A stretch of DNA of 7,990 nucleotides from assembly GCA_051960855.1 (NCBI GenBank), contig JBQCDV010000062.1, forward strand, positions 1 to 7,990, written 5' to 3'. Under the pieces are notes generated by a model. It was not told the DNA's origin, searched no databases, and saw nothing but the letters and a program-made list of their open reading frames with translations. The translations under genes were made by a program, and so were the position numbers. This document shows, one piece after another, positions 1-5,478 of the stretch. How positions within the stretch are numbered: the first letter of the stretch is position 1; the number at the start of each line of letters is the position of its first letter. The DNA comes from JBQCDV01 sp051960855. GTDB taxonomy: Bacteria; Actinomycetota; Actinomycetes; JAJZTN01.

Positions 1-1160
1 CTGGCGTCTCGCGAGTGACCCCCGTCGAGGGGTCCCGGCCGTTGTCGCAGCTCGTCGGCGGCCCGGTGCATCTCAAGTGCGAGAACCTCCAGCGCGGCGG
101 CTCGTTCAAGATCCGCGGCGCCTACACGCGGATCCACGGCCTGAACGACGCTGAGCGGGCCCGCGGCGTCGTCGCAGCGAGCGCCGGCAACCACGCGCAG
201 GGCGTTGCCCTCGCAGCGAGCCTGCTGGGCATCCGGTCCCGGGTGTACATGCCCTTCGGTGCGCCGATTCCCAAGGTGGAGGCGACCCGCAGCTACGGCG
301 CCGAGGTCGTCTTCGCCGGCCACACCGTCGACGAGGCCCTCCTCGCCGCCAAGGCGCACGAGGCGGAGACCGGCGCGGTCCTCATCCACCCCTTCGACCA
401 CCGCGACATCGTGGCGGGGCAGGCGACGGTCGGGCTGGAGATCCTCGAGCAGGTCCCGGACGTCCGCACGATCGTCGTCAGCGCCGGCGGGGGAGGACTG
501 CTCGCGGGGATAGCGCTCGCGGTCAAGGCCGCGCGGCCGGAGGTCCGCGTCGTCGGCGTGCAGGCCGAGAATGCCGCCGCCTACCCCGCCTCTCTGGCCG
601 CCGGTCACCCGGTCGCTCTCGACTCGATGACGACGATGGCCGACGGCATCGCGGTCGGCTGCCCCGGTGTGGTGCCGTTCTCGCTCGTCTCGCGGCTCGT
701 CGATGACGTCGTCACGGTCAGCGAGGAGTCGCTGTCCCGGGCGCTGCTGCTCATGCTCGAGCGCGCCAAGCTGGTCGTCGAGCCGGCCGGAGCAGCCGCG
801 GTCGCCGGGTTGCTCGACGAGCCGCGGGCCTTCGAGCCGCCGGTCGTCGCGGTGCTCAGCGGCGGCAACATCGACCCGCTGCTGCTCCTGCGTGTGCTGC
901 GGCACGGCCTGGCCGCCGCCGGCCGCTACCTGTCCTTCCGGGTGCGGGTGCCGGACCGACCCGGAGCGCTGGCGCGGCTGCTCGCGACCGTGGCCGAGGC
1001 CGACGGCAGCGTCGTCGAGGTCGAGCACGTGCGCACCGACCCGAAGCTCTCGCTCGACGAGGTCGAGGTGGCGCTGCAGCTGGAGACCCGCGGCGCCGAG
1101 CACGCCGACACGCTGCTGGCGCATCTGCGACGCGCGGGGTACCGGCTCGTCTTCGGCTGA
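1..1160 (+). CDS. ilvA: threonine ammonia-lyase (threonine dehydratase), 5' end cut by window edge
   Basis: PLP-dependent enzyme that deaminates L-threonine to 2-oxobutanoate, the entry step to isoleucine (or threonine catabolism), in the cytoplasm. Numbering from the GTG at 15: the PLP lysine is K32 in SFKIRGA, the substrate/PLP motif SAGNHAQG is at 56-63, and the glycine-rich phosphate loop SAGGGG is at 156-161. A single C-terminal ACT domain spans about 305-381 (PDRPGALARLL), which makes this the single-ACT type rather than the E. coli biosynthetic form with a double regulatory domain. The frame stays open to base 3 and reads GVSR-VTPVEGSRPLS. Family members have the equivalent of RTPLEHSRALS here preceded by an N-terminal helix, so the GTG at 15 is probably internal and the true start lies upstream of the window. 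The ACT domain suggests allosteric control by an amino acid. No hairpin terminator is obvious after the TGA. The family is clear; biosynthetic versus catabolic role is not. Confidence 0.95.
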   Translation, partial: GVSRVTPVEGSRPLSQLVGGPVHLKCENLQRGGSFKIRGAYTRIHGLNDAERARGVVAASAGNHAQGVALAASLLGIRSRVYMPFGAPIPKVEATRSYGAEVVFAGHTVDEALLAAKAHEAETGAVLIHPFDHRDIVAGQATVGLEILEQVPDVRTIVVSAGGGGLLAGIALAVKAARPEVRVVGVQAENAAAYPASLAAGHPVALDSMTTMADGIAVGCPGVVPFSLVSRLVDDVVTVSEESLSRALLLMLERAKLVVEPAGAAAVAGLLDEPRAFEPPVVAVLSGGNIDPLLLLRVLRHGLAAAGRYLSFRVRVPDRPGALARLLATVAEADGSVVEVEHVRTDPKLSLDEVEVALQLETRGAEHADTLLAHLRRAGYRLVFG

Positions 1161-1222
1161 GCGCTGCGGTTACGCCGCCGGCGAAATCAACGGGAACGAG
1201 GGGAGAACCGCCGGGAAAACCG

Positions 1223-1252
1223 TCGAACCCTGTCGGGGCCCGCTGCTAGCGT
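1223..1252 (+). promoter_or_regulatory. putative leaderless promoter of the ABC exporter operon
   Basis: A TANNNT-type -10 (TAGCGT, 1247-1252) ends 7 nt before the ATG at 1260, so transcription would be expected to start at or next to the A of ATG. A weak -35-like TCGAAC lies at 1223-1228 with an 18-bp spacer (3 of 6 matches to TTGACA). The bases just before the ATG (cgtccccgac) contain no Shine-Dalgarno sequence, as expected for a leaderless mRNA. The rest of the 99-bp gap after ilvA shows no other clear signal. Confidence 0.55.
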
Positions 1253-1259
1253 CCCCGAC

Positions 1260-2306
1260 ATGATCGCTCGCGCGCCGTCCGGCGGCATCGTGGCCGAGGG
1301 TCTCGTCAAGCACTACGGCGAGGTCAAGGCCCTCGACGGCCTCGACCTGGAGGTGTCTGAGGGCGCGGTGCTGGGGCTGCTCGGACCCAACGGCGCCGGC
1401 AAGACGACGACAGTGCGCGTCCTGACGACGCTCCTGGTCCCCGACGCCGGCCACGCGACCGTTGCGGGCCTGGACGTGGTCGGGCAGGCGGGCGAGCTGC
1501 GGCGCATCATCGGGCTGTCGGGGCAGTACGCCGCGGTCGACGAGCTGCTCACCGGCCGGGAGAACCTCGACATGGTCGGGCGGCTCTACCACCTGGGCAA
1601 GCGGCGGTCTCGGGAGCGGGCGACCGAGCTGCTCGAGCGCTTCGACCTGGCCGACGCAGCCGACCGCGTCGTCAAGACCTACAGCGGTGGGATGCGGCGC
1701 CGGCTCGACCTCGCCGGTGCGCTGGTGGCCGAGCCGCCCGTGCTCTTCTTGGACGAGCCGACGACCGGCCTCGACCCGCGCAGCCGCCAGCAGATGTGGC
1801 AGGTCATCGAGGAGCTGGTGAGCGGCGGGACGACCCTGCTGCTGACGACGCAGTACCTCGAGGAGGCCGATCTGCTCGCCGACTCCATCGCCGTCGTCGA
1901 CCGCGGCCGGGTCATCGCCCGCGGCACGGCCGACGAGCTGAAGTCGCAGGTCGGCGGCGAGTGGCTGGAGATGGTGGCAACGACGGCCGCCGACCTTCCG
2001 TCCGTGACAGCGGTCGCGGCCGCGGTGGGCAGCGGCGAGCCGAGCTCCGACGAGCAGTCGCGCCGGGTGTCTGTTCCCGTCACCGGTGGCACCAAGGCCC
2101 TGATGGAGGCGCTTCGCCGCCTCGACACCGATGGGGTCGTGCTGACCGACGTCGCGATCCGGCGGCCGACCCTCGACGACGTCTTCCTCACCCTCACCGG
2201 CCATGCCGCGGAGGACACGGGCGAGGCAGCGGAGGGGCCGGAGGGTGAGCCGGCGACGGCGGGCAAGGGGCGCGGACGGCGTTCGGGACGTGGAGGACGG
2301 TCATGA
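1260..2306 (+). CDS. DrrA-family ABC transporter ATP-binding protein
   Basis: Cytoplasmic ATPase of an ABC-2 exporter. The nucleotide-binding domain occupies about residues 10-225: Walker A GPNGAGKT (42-49), Q-loop Q89, signature YSGGM (141-145), Walker B VLFLDE (161-166), and D-loop GLD (170-172). The switch position reads TTQYLEEAD with Q198 in place of the usual H-loop histidine, which is characteristic of the DrrA (daunorubicin resistance) family. A DrrA-type C-terminal domain follows, including RRPTLDDVFLTLTGH near residue 300. The last ~35 residues are a low-complexity Glu/Gly tail ending in an Arg/Gly-rich stretch. The stop overlaps the permease start (ATGA), indicating one operon and translational coupling. 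The ATG at 1260 is favoured because of the leaderless promoter in front of it. Substrate cannot be read from the sequence: these exporters move antibiotics, lipids or other hydrophobic compounds, and no biosynthetic cluster is in view. Confidence 0.93.
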   Translation: MIARAPSGGIVAEGLVKHYGEVKALDGLDLEVSEGAVLGLLGPNGAGKTTTVRVLTTLLVPDAGHATVAGLDVVGQAGELRRIIGLSGQYAAVDELLTGRENLDMVGRLYHLGKRRSRERATELLERFDLADAADRVVKTYSGGMRRRLDLAGALVAEPPVLFLDEPTTGLDPRSRQQMWQVIEELVSGGTTLLLTTQYLEEADLLADSIAVVDRGRVIARGTADELKSQVGGEWLEMVATTAADLPSVTAVAAAVGSGEPSSDEQSRRVSVPVTGGTKALMEALRRLDTDGVVLTDVAIRRPTLDDVFLTLTGHAAEDTGEAAEGPEGEPATAGKGRGRRSGRGGRS

Positions 2307-3121
2307 GTGCTCTGAGTGCGGCGGTGTCGGACGGCGCGGTCGTCGCGAAGCGCAACCTCATCAAGATCAAGCGGATCCCGGACCTGCTGATCTTCTCGAC
2401 GATCCAGCCGATCATGTTCGTGCTGCTGTTCGCCTACGTCTTCGGCGGCGCGATCTCGCCGCCGGGGGTCAACTACCGCGAATTCCTGATGGCCGGCATC
2501 TTCGGCCAGACCGTGGTGTTCGGCTCGGCGCTGACGGGTGTGGGACTGGCCGACGACCTGCAGAAGGGGATCATCGACCGGTTCCGCTCGCTGCCGATGT
2601 CGCGGGCTGCCGTGCTGCTCGGCCGGACCACCAGTGACCTGCTCAACAACATTCTCGTCGTCATCATCATGAGCCTGTGCGGTCTGCTCGTCGGCTGGCG
2701 GATCCACACTGGCGTCGGCAAGGCGCTCGCCGGCTTCCTGCTGCTGCTCGCCTTCTCCTACGCCTTCAGTTGGATCTCGGCGACGATCGGGCTGTCGGTG
2801 CGCAGCGTCGAGGTCGCACAAAGCGCGGGCTTCATCTGGCTGTTCCCGCTGACGTTCCTGTCCAACGCCTTCGTCCCGCTCAACACCCTGCCCGACTGGC
2901 TGCGACCCGTCGCGGAGTGGAACCCGGTGAGCGCGATCGTCGCCGCGGCCCGCCAGCTCTTCGGCAACGTGCCGCCGCCGGGGACACCAGGGCTTCCTCC
3001 CGCTTCGACAGCCTGGCCTCAGGTGCATCCCGTGATCACGTCGGTGCTGTGGATCGCGGTCATTCTTGCGATCTTCGTGCCGCTGGCGATTCGCCGGTAC
3101 CGCGCCGCCGCCAGCCGCTAG
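2303..3121 (+). CDS. DrrB-family ABC-2 transporter permease
   Basis: Membrane subunit of the exporter formed with the preceding ATPase; 272 aa, a normal length for DrrB-like permeases. Hydrophobic segments suggest six membrane spans at about 30-51, 61-83, 113-132, 141-163, 173-194 and 245-263. Family hallmarks are the cytosolic DLQKGIIDRFRSLPMSR stretch (85-101), thought to contact the ATPase in ABC-2 transporters, and FPLTFLSNAFVP followed by LPDWL and NPVSAIV. The ATG lies within the ATGA overlap with the ATPase gene, and a strong Shine-Dalgarno GGAGGA (2292-2297) sits 5 nt upstream inside that gene. The gene ends 6 bp before a strong hairpin. The polypeptide type is clear; the transported compound is unknown. 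Confidence 0.93.
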   Translation: MSALSAAVSDGAVVAKRNLIKIKRIPDLLIFSTIQPIMFVLLFAYVFGGAISPPGVNYREFLMAGIFGQTVVFGSALTGVGLADDLQKGIIDRFRSLPMSRAAVLLGRTTSDLLNNILVVIIMSLCGLLVGWRIHTGVGKALAGFLLLLAFSYAFSWISATIGLSVRSVEVAQSAGFIWLFPLTFLSNAFVPLNTLPDWLRPVAEWNPVSAIVAAARQLFGNVPPPGTPGLPPASTAWPQVHPVITSVLWIAVILAIFVPLAIRRYRAAASR

Positions 3122-3127
3122 ACGACA

Positions 3128-3163
3128 ACGGCCGCCCCAGCCCGGGTGGGCAGGGGCGGCCGT
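3128..3163. terminator. bidirectional rho-independent-type hairpin between convergent genes
   Basis: A perfect 11-bp inverted repeat, ACGGCCGCCCC (3128-3138) with GGGGCGGCCGT (3153-3163). Inside the loop a further 4-bp GCCC/GGGC pairing (3140-3143 with 3148-3151) extends the fold. No T-tract follows on either strand, which is common in high-GC actinobacteria. It lies between the permease stop and the greA stop, so it can end both convergent transcripts. A smaller GCGGC-GGGA-GCCGC hairpin at 3178-3191 lies nearer the end of greA. Confidence 0.8.
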
Positions 3164-3208
3164 GATGCTGGGGCGCTGCGGCGGGAGCCGCGATCGGGGA
3201 CTGCGGGG

Positions 3209-3697
3209 TCAGCCGGTGTACGGCTCCGCGGCCACGACCTTCACCGTGATCTCCCGTCCGTTGGGAGCGGTGTAGGTCGCCGACTCGCCGGGGCGCTTGC
3301 CAACAATGGCGGCACCGAGGGGCGACTTCTCGCTGTAGACGTCGAGGCCGTCCTCGCTGACCTCACGGGAGCCGAGCAGGAAGCGCATCTCCGAGCCGCC
3401 CACCTCGGCGGTCACGACCATCCCGGGCGCCACGGCGCCGCCGCTCTCGGGGGCCTCGCCGACGCGCGCGTTCTGCAGGAGCTGGGTGAGCTGGCGGATG
3501 CGGGCCTCCTGCTTGCCCTGCTCCTCCTTGGCGGCGTGGTAGCCGCCGTTCTCGCGGAGGTCGCCCTCCTCGCGGGCCTGCTCGATCCGCGCCACGATCT
3601 CGGCGCGGCCCGGACCCTTGAGGTGCTCCAGCTCGGCCTGGAGCCGGTCGTGCGCCTCCTGGGTCAGCCAGGTAGCGCTGCTGGTCGTCTCGGTCAC
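3209..3697 (-). CDS. greA: transcription elongation factor GreA
   Basis: Binds the RNA polymerase secondary channel and stimulates cleavage of backtracked RNA, rescuing stalled elongation complexes. About 162 aa, the usual length. The N-terminal coiled coil contains EGDLRENGGYHAAKEEQG, with the two acidic tip residues (D46 and E49, numbering from the chosen GTG) that coordinate catalytic Mg2+. The ENGGYHAA form is typical of actinobacteria. The C-terminal FKBP-like domain includes SEKSPLGAAIVGKRPGE and ends EPYTG. Start choice: a TTG at 3703 would add two residues, but GGGAAGG directly abuts that TTG with no spacing, whereas it is 6 nt from the GTG at 3697. The GTG is therefore preferred. The gene lies 67 bp downstream of the DUF4307 gene on the same strand and converges on the ABC operon. 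Confidence 0.96.
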   Translation of the reverse strand: MTETTSSATWLTQEAHDRLQAELEHLKGPGRAEIVARIEQAREEGDLRENGGYHAAKEEQGKQEARIRQLTQLLQNARVGEAPESGGAVAPGMVVTAEVGGSEMRFLLGSREVSEDGLDVYSEKSPLGAAIVGKRPGESATYTAPNGREITVKVVAAEPYTG

Positions 3698-3703
3698 GGT
3701 CAA

Positions 3704-3710
3704 CCTTCCC
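3704..3710 (-). promoter_or_regulatory. greA ribosome binding site that decides the start
   Basis: Minus-strand GGGAAGG at 3710-3704. It is 0 nt from the TTG at 3703 but 6 nt from the GTG at 3697, which supports the GTG as the translation start. Confidence 0.65.
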
Positions 3711-3721
3711 GTTGTCGCGGC

Positions 3722-3756
3722 AAAAGGCCCAGGGTACCAGCGAAAGCGCGGGCCTT
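3722..3756 (-). terminator. hairpin with T-run between the DUF4307 gene and greA
   Basis: Read on the minus strand, AAGGCCC (3756-3750) can pair with GGGCCTT (3730-3724), a 7-bp stem with a 19-nt loop, and the stem is followed by bases giving TTTT at 3725-3722. This looks like a modest intrinsic terminator or attenuator after the DUF4307 stop. The loop is long, so stability is uncertain. Confidence 0.4.
3731..3736 (-). promoter_or_regulatory. putative greA -10 element
   Basis: Minus-strand TACCCT (TANNNT) at 3736-3731 would place the transcript start near 3724, giving a leader of about 27 nt before the GTG at 3697. No convincing -35 is seen upstream. The element sits inside the loop of the hairpin described for 3722-3756. 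Confidence 0.35.
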
Positions 3757-3764
3757 ACTGTGGC

Positions 3765-4154
3765 TTACTGGCGTTGACAGGTGTCGACCAGGCCGGTGGT
3801 TGCCCGGCTCGTGGTCCGTACGACGTCCTGGCGCGTCTCGGTGAGGGAACCGGTCGGGCGCGGGGGAATGCGCACCGTGGACTGGCCCACGACGTCCTGG
3901 TGGGCGTCCTTGGCCTGCAGCGTGCAGATCGTTGCCTGGTCGCGGGAGACCTGCAGCTGGTAGCGGACTGCGACGTGGGAGTCGTCGGTGACCCGGTAGG
4001 AGATCGAGGTGACGCCGAGGTCGCGCGCGGCGGCGTGGACGCCGGCCCAGACCACCCAGGCGACGGCGACAACGGCCAGCAGCGCCCCGGCCACCAGGAG
4101 TGGACGGTTGTCGCGGCGGCGGCCGTAGCGCGCGTGCACGCCGGGCGAGCTCAT
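3765..4154 (-). CDS. DUF4307-type single-pass membrane protein
   Basis: A 129-aa protein resembling the actinobacterial DUF4307 family, of unknown function. An Arg-rich N-terminus (RYGRRRDNR, 9-17) precedes one hydrophobic span at about 19-43. By the positive-inside rule the tail is cytosolic and residues ~44-129 lie outside the membrane. The outer part looks like a small beta-rich domain (SISYRVTDDSHVAVRYQLQV), with cysteines at C77 and C126 that could form a disulfide (inference). The ATG at 4154 is 6 nt downstream of a TAGTGT -10, so the mRNA is probably leaderless; no Shine-Dalgarno is present. It diverges from mca across about 50 bp and is followed by greA. As I recall, M. tuberculosis has the same arrangement (Rv1081c between greA and mca). 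Family assignment is from resemblance and context, without a profile search. Confidence 0.8.
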   Translation of the reverse strand: MSSPGVHARYGRRRDNRPLLVAGALLAVVAVAWVVWAGVHAAARDLGVTSISYRVTDDSHVAVRYQLQVSRDQATICTLQAKDAHQDVVGQSTVRIPPRPTGSLTETRQDVVRTTSRATTGLVDTCQRQ

Positions 4155-4160
4155 GAGCGC

Positions 4161-4170
4161 ACACTAGTGT
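4161..4170. promoter_or_regulatory. palindromic divergent -10 for the DUF4307 gene and mca
   Basis: ACACTAGTGT is a perfect 10-bp palindrome, giving TAGTGT (TANNNT) on both strands: 4165-4170 on plus and 4166-4161 on minus. On minus it ends 6 nt before the DUF4307 ATG (leaderless). On plus it gives a start near 4177 and a leader of about 28 nt carrying the mca ribosome binding site. No strong -35 is evident on either side. Divergent transcription from symmetrical -10 sequences is an established phenomenon in bacteria; its use here is inferred. Confidence 0.55.
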
Positions 4171-4186
4171 CGGCACGAGGACCGCC

Positions 4187-4196
4187 GGAGAGAGGG
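4187..4196 (+). promoter_or_regulatory. mca ribosome binding site
   Basis: Purine-rich GGAGAGAGGG ends 8 nt before the GTG at 4205. This favours the GTG over the in-frame ATG at 4238 (residue 12), which lies too close to the conserved VHAHPDDE motif and lacks its own Shine-Dalgarno. Confidence 0.6.
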
Positions 4197-4204
4197 ACGC
4201 AAGG

Positions 4205-5167
4205 GTGAGTGCAGGTAGGTACGCCGGGTGGCGGCTGATGGCCGTGCACGCGCACCCCGACGACGAGTCGAGCAAGGGTGCGGCGACTCTTGCTCGCTAC
4301 CGGGCCGAGGGGGCGCAGGTGCTTGTCGTGACCTGCACGGGCGGCGAGCGCGGCGATGTCCTCAACCCCAAGTTGCAGCACGACGCCGACGTGCTCGCCA
4401 ACCTCGCCGAGATCCGCCGCCGGGAAATGGACCGGGCACGCGAGATCCTCGGCGTGGAGCAGGCGTGGCTCGGCTTCGTCGACTCCGGCCTGCCCGAAGG
4501 CGACCCGCTGCCGCCGCTGCCCGAGGGGTGCTTCGCTCTCCAGCCGCTCGAGGTAGCCGCTGAGCCGCTGGTGCGACTGGTGCGGGAGTTCCGGCCGCAC
4601 GTCATGCTGGCCTACGACGAGAACGGCGGCTACCCGCACCCCGACCACATCATGAGCCACCGTGTGGCGATGGAGGCCTTCGAGGCCGCCGCCGACGGCG
4701 AGCGCTATCCGGCCGCCGGTCCGGCCTGGTCGGTCTCCAAGCTCTACTACTTCCAGACCATGTCACGCCCTCGCCTCGTCGCCATGCACGAGGCCATGCT
4801 CGCGGCGAGTCTGGAGTCGCCGTTCTCCGACTGGCTGGCTCGGTGGGAGGAGCGCGAGCCGCGGGAGATCACCACGCATGTCGAGTGCGGTGAGTATTTC
4901 GAGGTCCGCGACCAGGCGCTGCTGGCGCACGCCACGCAGATCGACCCGGACGGGTCGTGGTTCGCCTGCCCGATGGAGATCCAACGTCAGGTGTGGCCCA
5001 CGGAGGACTACGAGCTGGCGCGCACGCGCGTGCCCGTGGCGTTGCCGGAGACCGACCTGTTCGCGGGCATCAACCCCGGGGCGCCCAGCGTTGGAGCCAG
5101 CAGCGACCCTCGCTCCGGCGTTCGGGGCGGGTATGAGGTTGAGGCAGCACACGAGGAGGCCTCCTGA
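4205..5167 (+). CDS. mca: mycothiol S-conjugate amidase
   Basis: Zinc amidase that hydrolyses mycothiol S-conjugates of electrophiles and antibiotics, releasing a mercapturic acid (N-acetylcysteine conjugate) for export and GlcN-inositol for mycothiol resynthesis; cytosolic. The LmbE/PIG-L fold shows AHPDDE with zinc ligands H17 and D20 and catalytic base D19, plus HPDH (145-148) with H148 as third ligand, by analogy with MshB. Mca-specific features rather than MshB are LMAVHAHPDDESSKGAAT, TGGERGDVLNP, LGFVDSGLPEGD, YDENGGYPHPDH, the late HATQIDPDGSWF and WPTEDYELARTRVP. It has 320 aa, about 30 more than I recall for M. tuberculosis Mca; the excess is a Gly/Ser/Glu tail after ETDLFAGINPG. The stop overlaps the next start (TGATG), so the two genes are coupled. 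The start is GTG with a purine-rich ribosome binding site. Confidence 0.95.
   Translation: MSAGRYAGWRLMAVHAHPDDESSKGAATLARYRAEGAQVLVVTCTGGERGDVLNPKLQHDADVLANLAEIRRREMDRAREILGVEQAWLGFVDSGLPEGDPLPPLPEGCFALQPLEVAAEPLVRLVREFRPHVMLAYDENGGYPHPDHIMSHRVAMEAFEAAADGERYPAAGPAWSVSKLYYFQTMSRPRLVAMHEAMLAASLESPFSDWLARWEEREPREITTHVECGEYFEVRDQALLAHATQIDPDGSWFACPMEIQRQVWPTEDYELARTRVPVALPETDLFAGINPGAPSVGASSDPRSGVRGGYEVEAAHEEAS
5153..5159 (+). promoter_or_regulatory. strong internal ribosome binding site for the small membrane protein gene
   Basis: GAGGAGG lies 7 nt before the ATG at 5167, inside the last codons of mca (His-Glu-Glu-Ala-Ser). It fixes the start at 5167 rather than the in-frame ATG at 5179. Confidence 0.75.
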
Positions 5168-5448
5168 TGTCAGCGCTCATGCCGCTGGCCGTCGACCCGG
5201 ACAAGGTCATCACCGGCCCTCTCGGCATGCTCATGTTCCTGCTGCTGTGCGCAGCGACCTTCCTGCTGCTGCGGTCCTTCCTCAAGCAGTTGAAGAAGCT
5301 CGACAAGGCGAACTTGCCGCACGATGACAAGCCCCGCGGCGTGCGCCGGGCGGGGTGGGCGCCGGTCGCCGATGAGCCGTCCGTGGACGGCCGCGCCCGG
5401 CGATCGACCGCGACGCAGGCTCCGCCGCAGCAGCAGCAGCAGCAGTAG
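5167..5448 (+). CDS. small single-pass membrane protein coupled to mca, polyglutamine C-terminus
   Basis: A 93-aa protein with no function I can name. One hydrophobic span at about 18-35 (PLGMLMFLLLCAATFLLLRS) is followed by a basic amphipathic stretch (KQLKKLDK), implying a cytosolic C-terminal tail of ~55 residues. The tail is polar and ends PPQQQQQQ, encoded by six CAG codons and followed by two TAG stops. The strong GAGGAGG and the TGATG overlap with mca indicate co-translation. As I recall, M. tuberculosis also has a small protein gene (Rv1083) directly after mca, so the pairing is conserved. A membrane-anchoring or export-related role for the mercapturate pathway is possible but is inference from position only. 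Confidence 0.8.
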   Translation: MSALMPLAVDPDKVITGPLGMLMFLLLCAATFLLLRSFLKQLKKLDKANLPHDDKPRGVRRAGWAPVADEPSVDGRARRSTATQAPPQQQQQQ

Positions 5449-5451
5449 TAG
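5428..5451 (+). repeat. (CAG)6(TAG)2 trinucleotide tract
   Basis: Six in-frame CAG codons (5428-5445) run directly into two TAG codons (5446-5451), forming an eight-unit NAG tract in register with the reading frame. Slippage would change only the number of terminal glutamines. TAG is one transition away from CAG, so the tandem stop may have arisen from the repeat. Confidence 0.85.
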
Positions 5452-5452
5452 T

Positions 5453-5478
5453 CCGGCCGCCTAGCCCTGGTCGGCCGG
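5453..5478. terminator. convergent hairpin overlapping the AI-2E gene stop
   Basis: Inverted repeat CCGGCCG (5453-5459) with CGGCCGG (5472-5478), a 7-bp all-G/C stem with a 12-nt loop. The loop contains the TAG stop of the minus-strand gene. Only 9 bp separate the two convergent stop codons (12 bp if the tandem TAG is ignored), so this is the only space for a shared terminator. There is no T-run. Confidence 0.5.

Noticed and set aside
15..17. GTG as the true start of ilvA
   Set aside because: The frame is open to the window edge and the family has conserved sequence upstream of this position, so the gene most likely begins outside the window.
1161..1259. Search for an RNA gene, riboswitch or terminator after ilvA
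   Set aside because: No convincing long stem or T-run was found; only the promoter-like elements close to 1260 stand out.
1851..1853. Gln instead of His at the ABC ATPase switch (H-loop) position, suggesting an inactive ATPase
   Set aside because: TTQYL(D/E)EAD is the normal sequence of DrrA-type ATPases, so this marks the subfamily rather than a defect.
1170..2204. Long antisense open frame across the ABC ATPase gene
   Set aside because: Its translation is Arg/Gly/Asp/His-rich without any domain, while the plus strand encodes a complete ABC ATPase. It is a high-GC shadow frame.
1679..3028. 449-codon antisense open frame spanning both ABC genes
   Set aside because: Low-complexity charged translation crossing two well-supported genes, with no ribosome binding site or motif.
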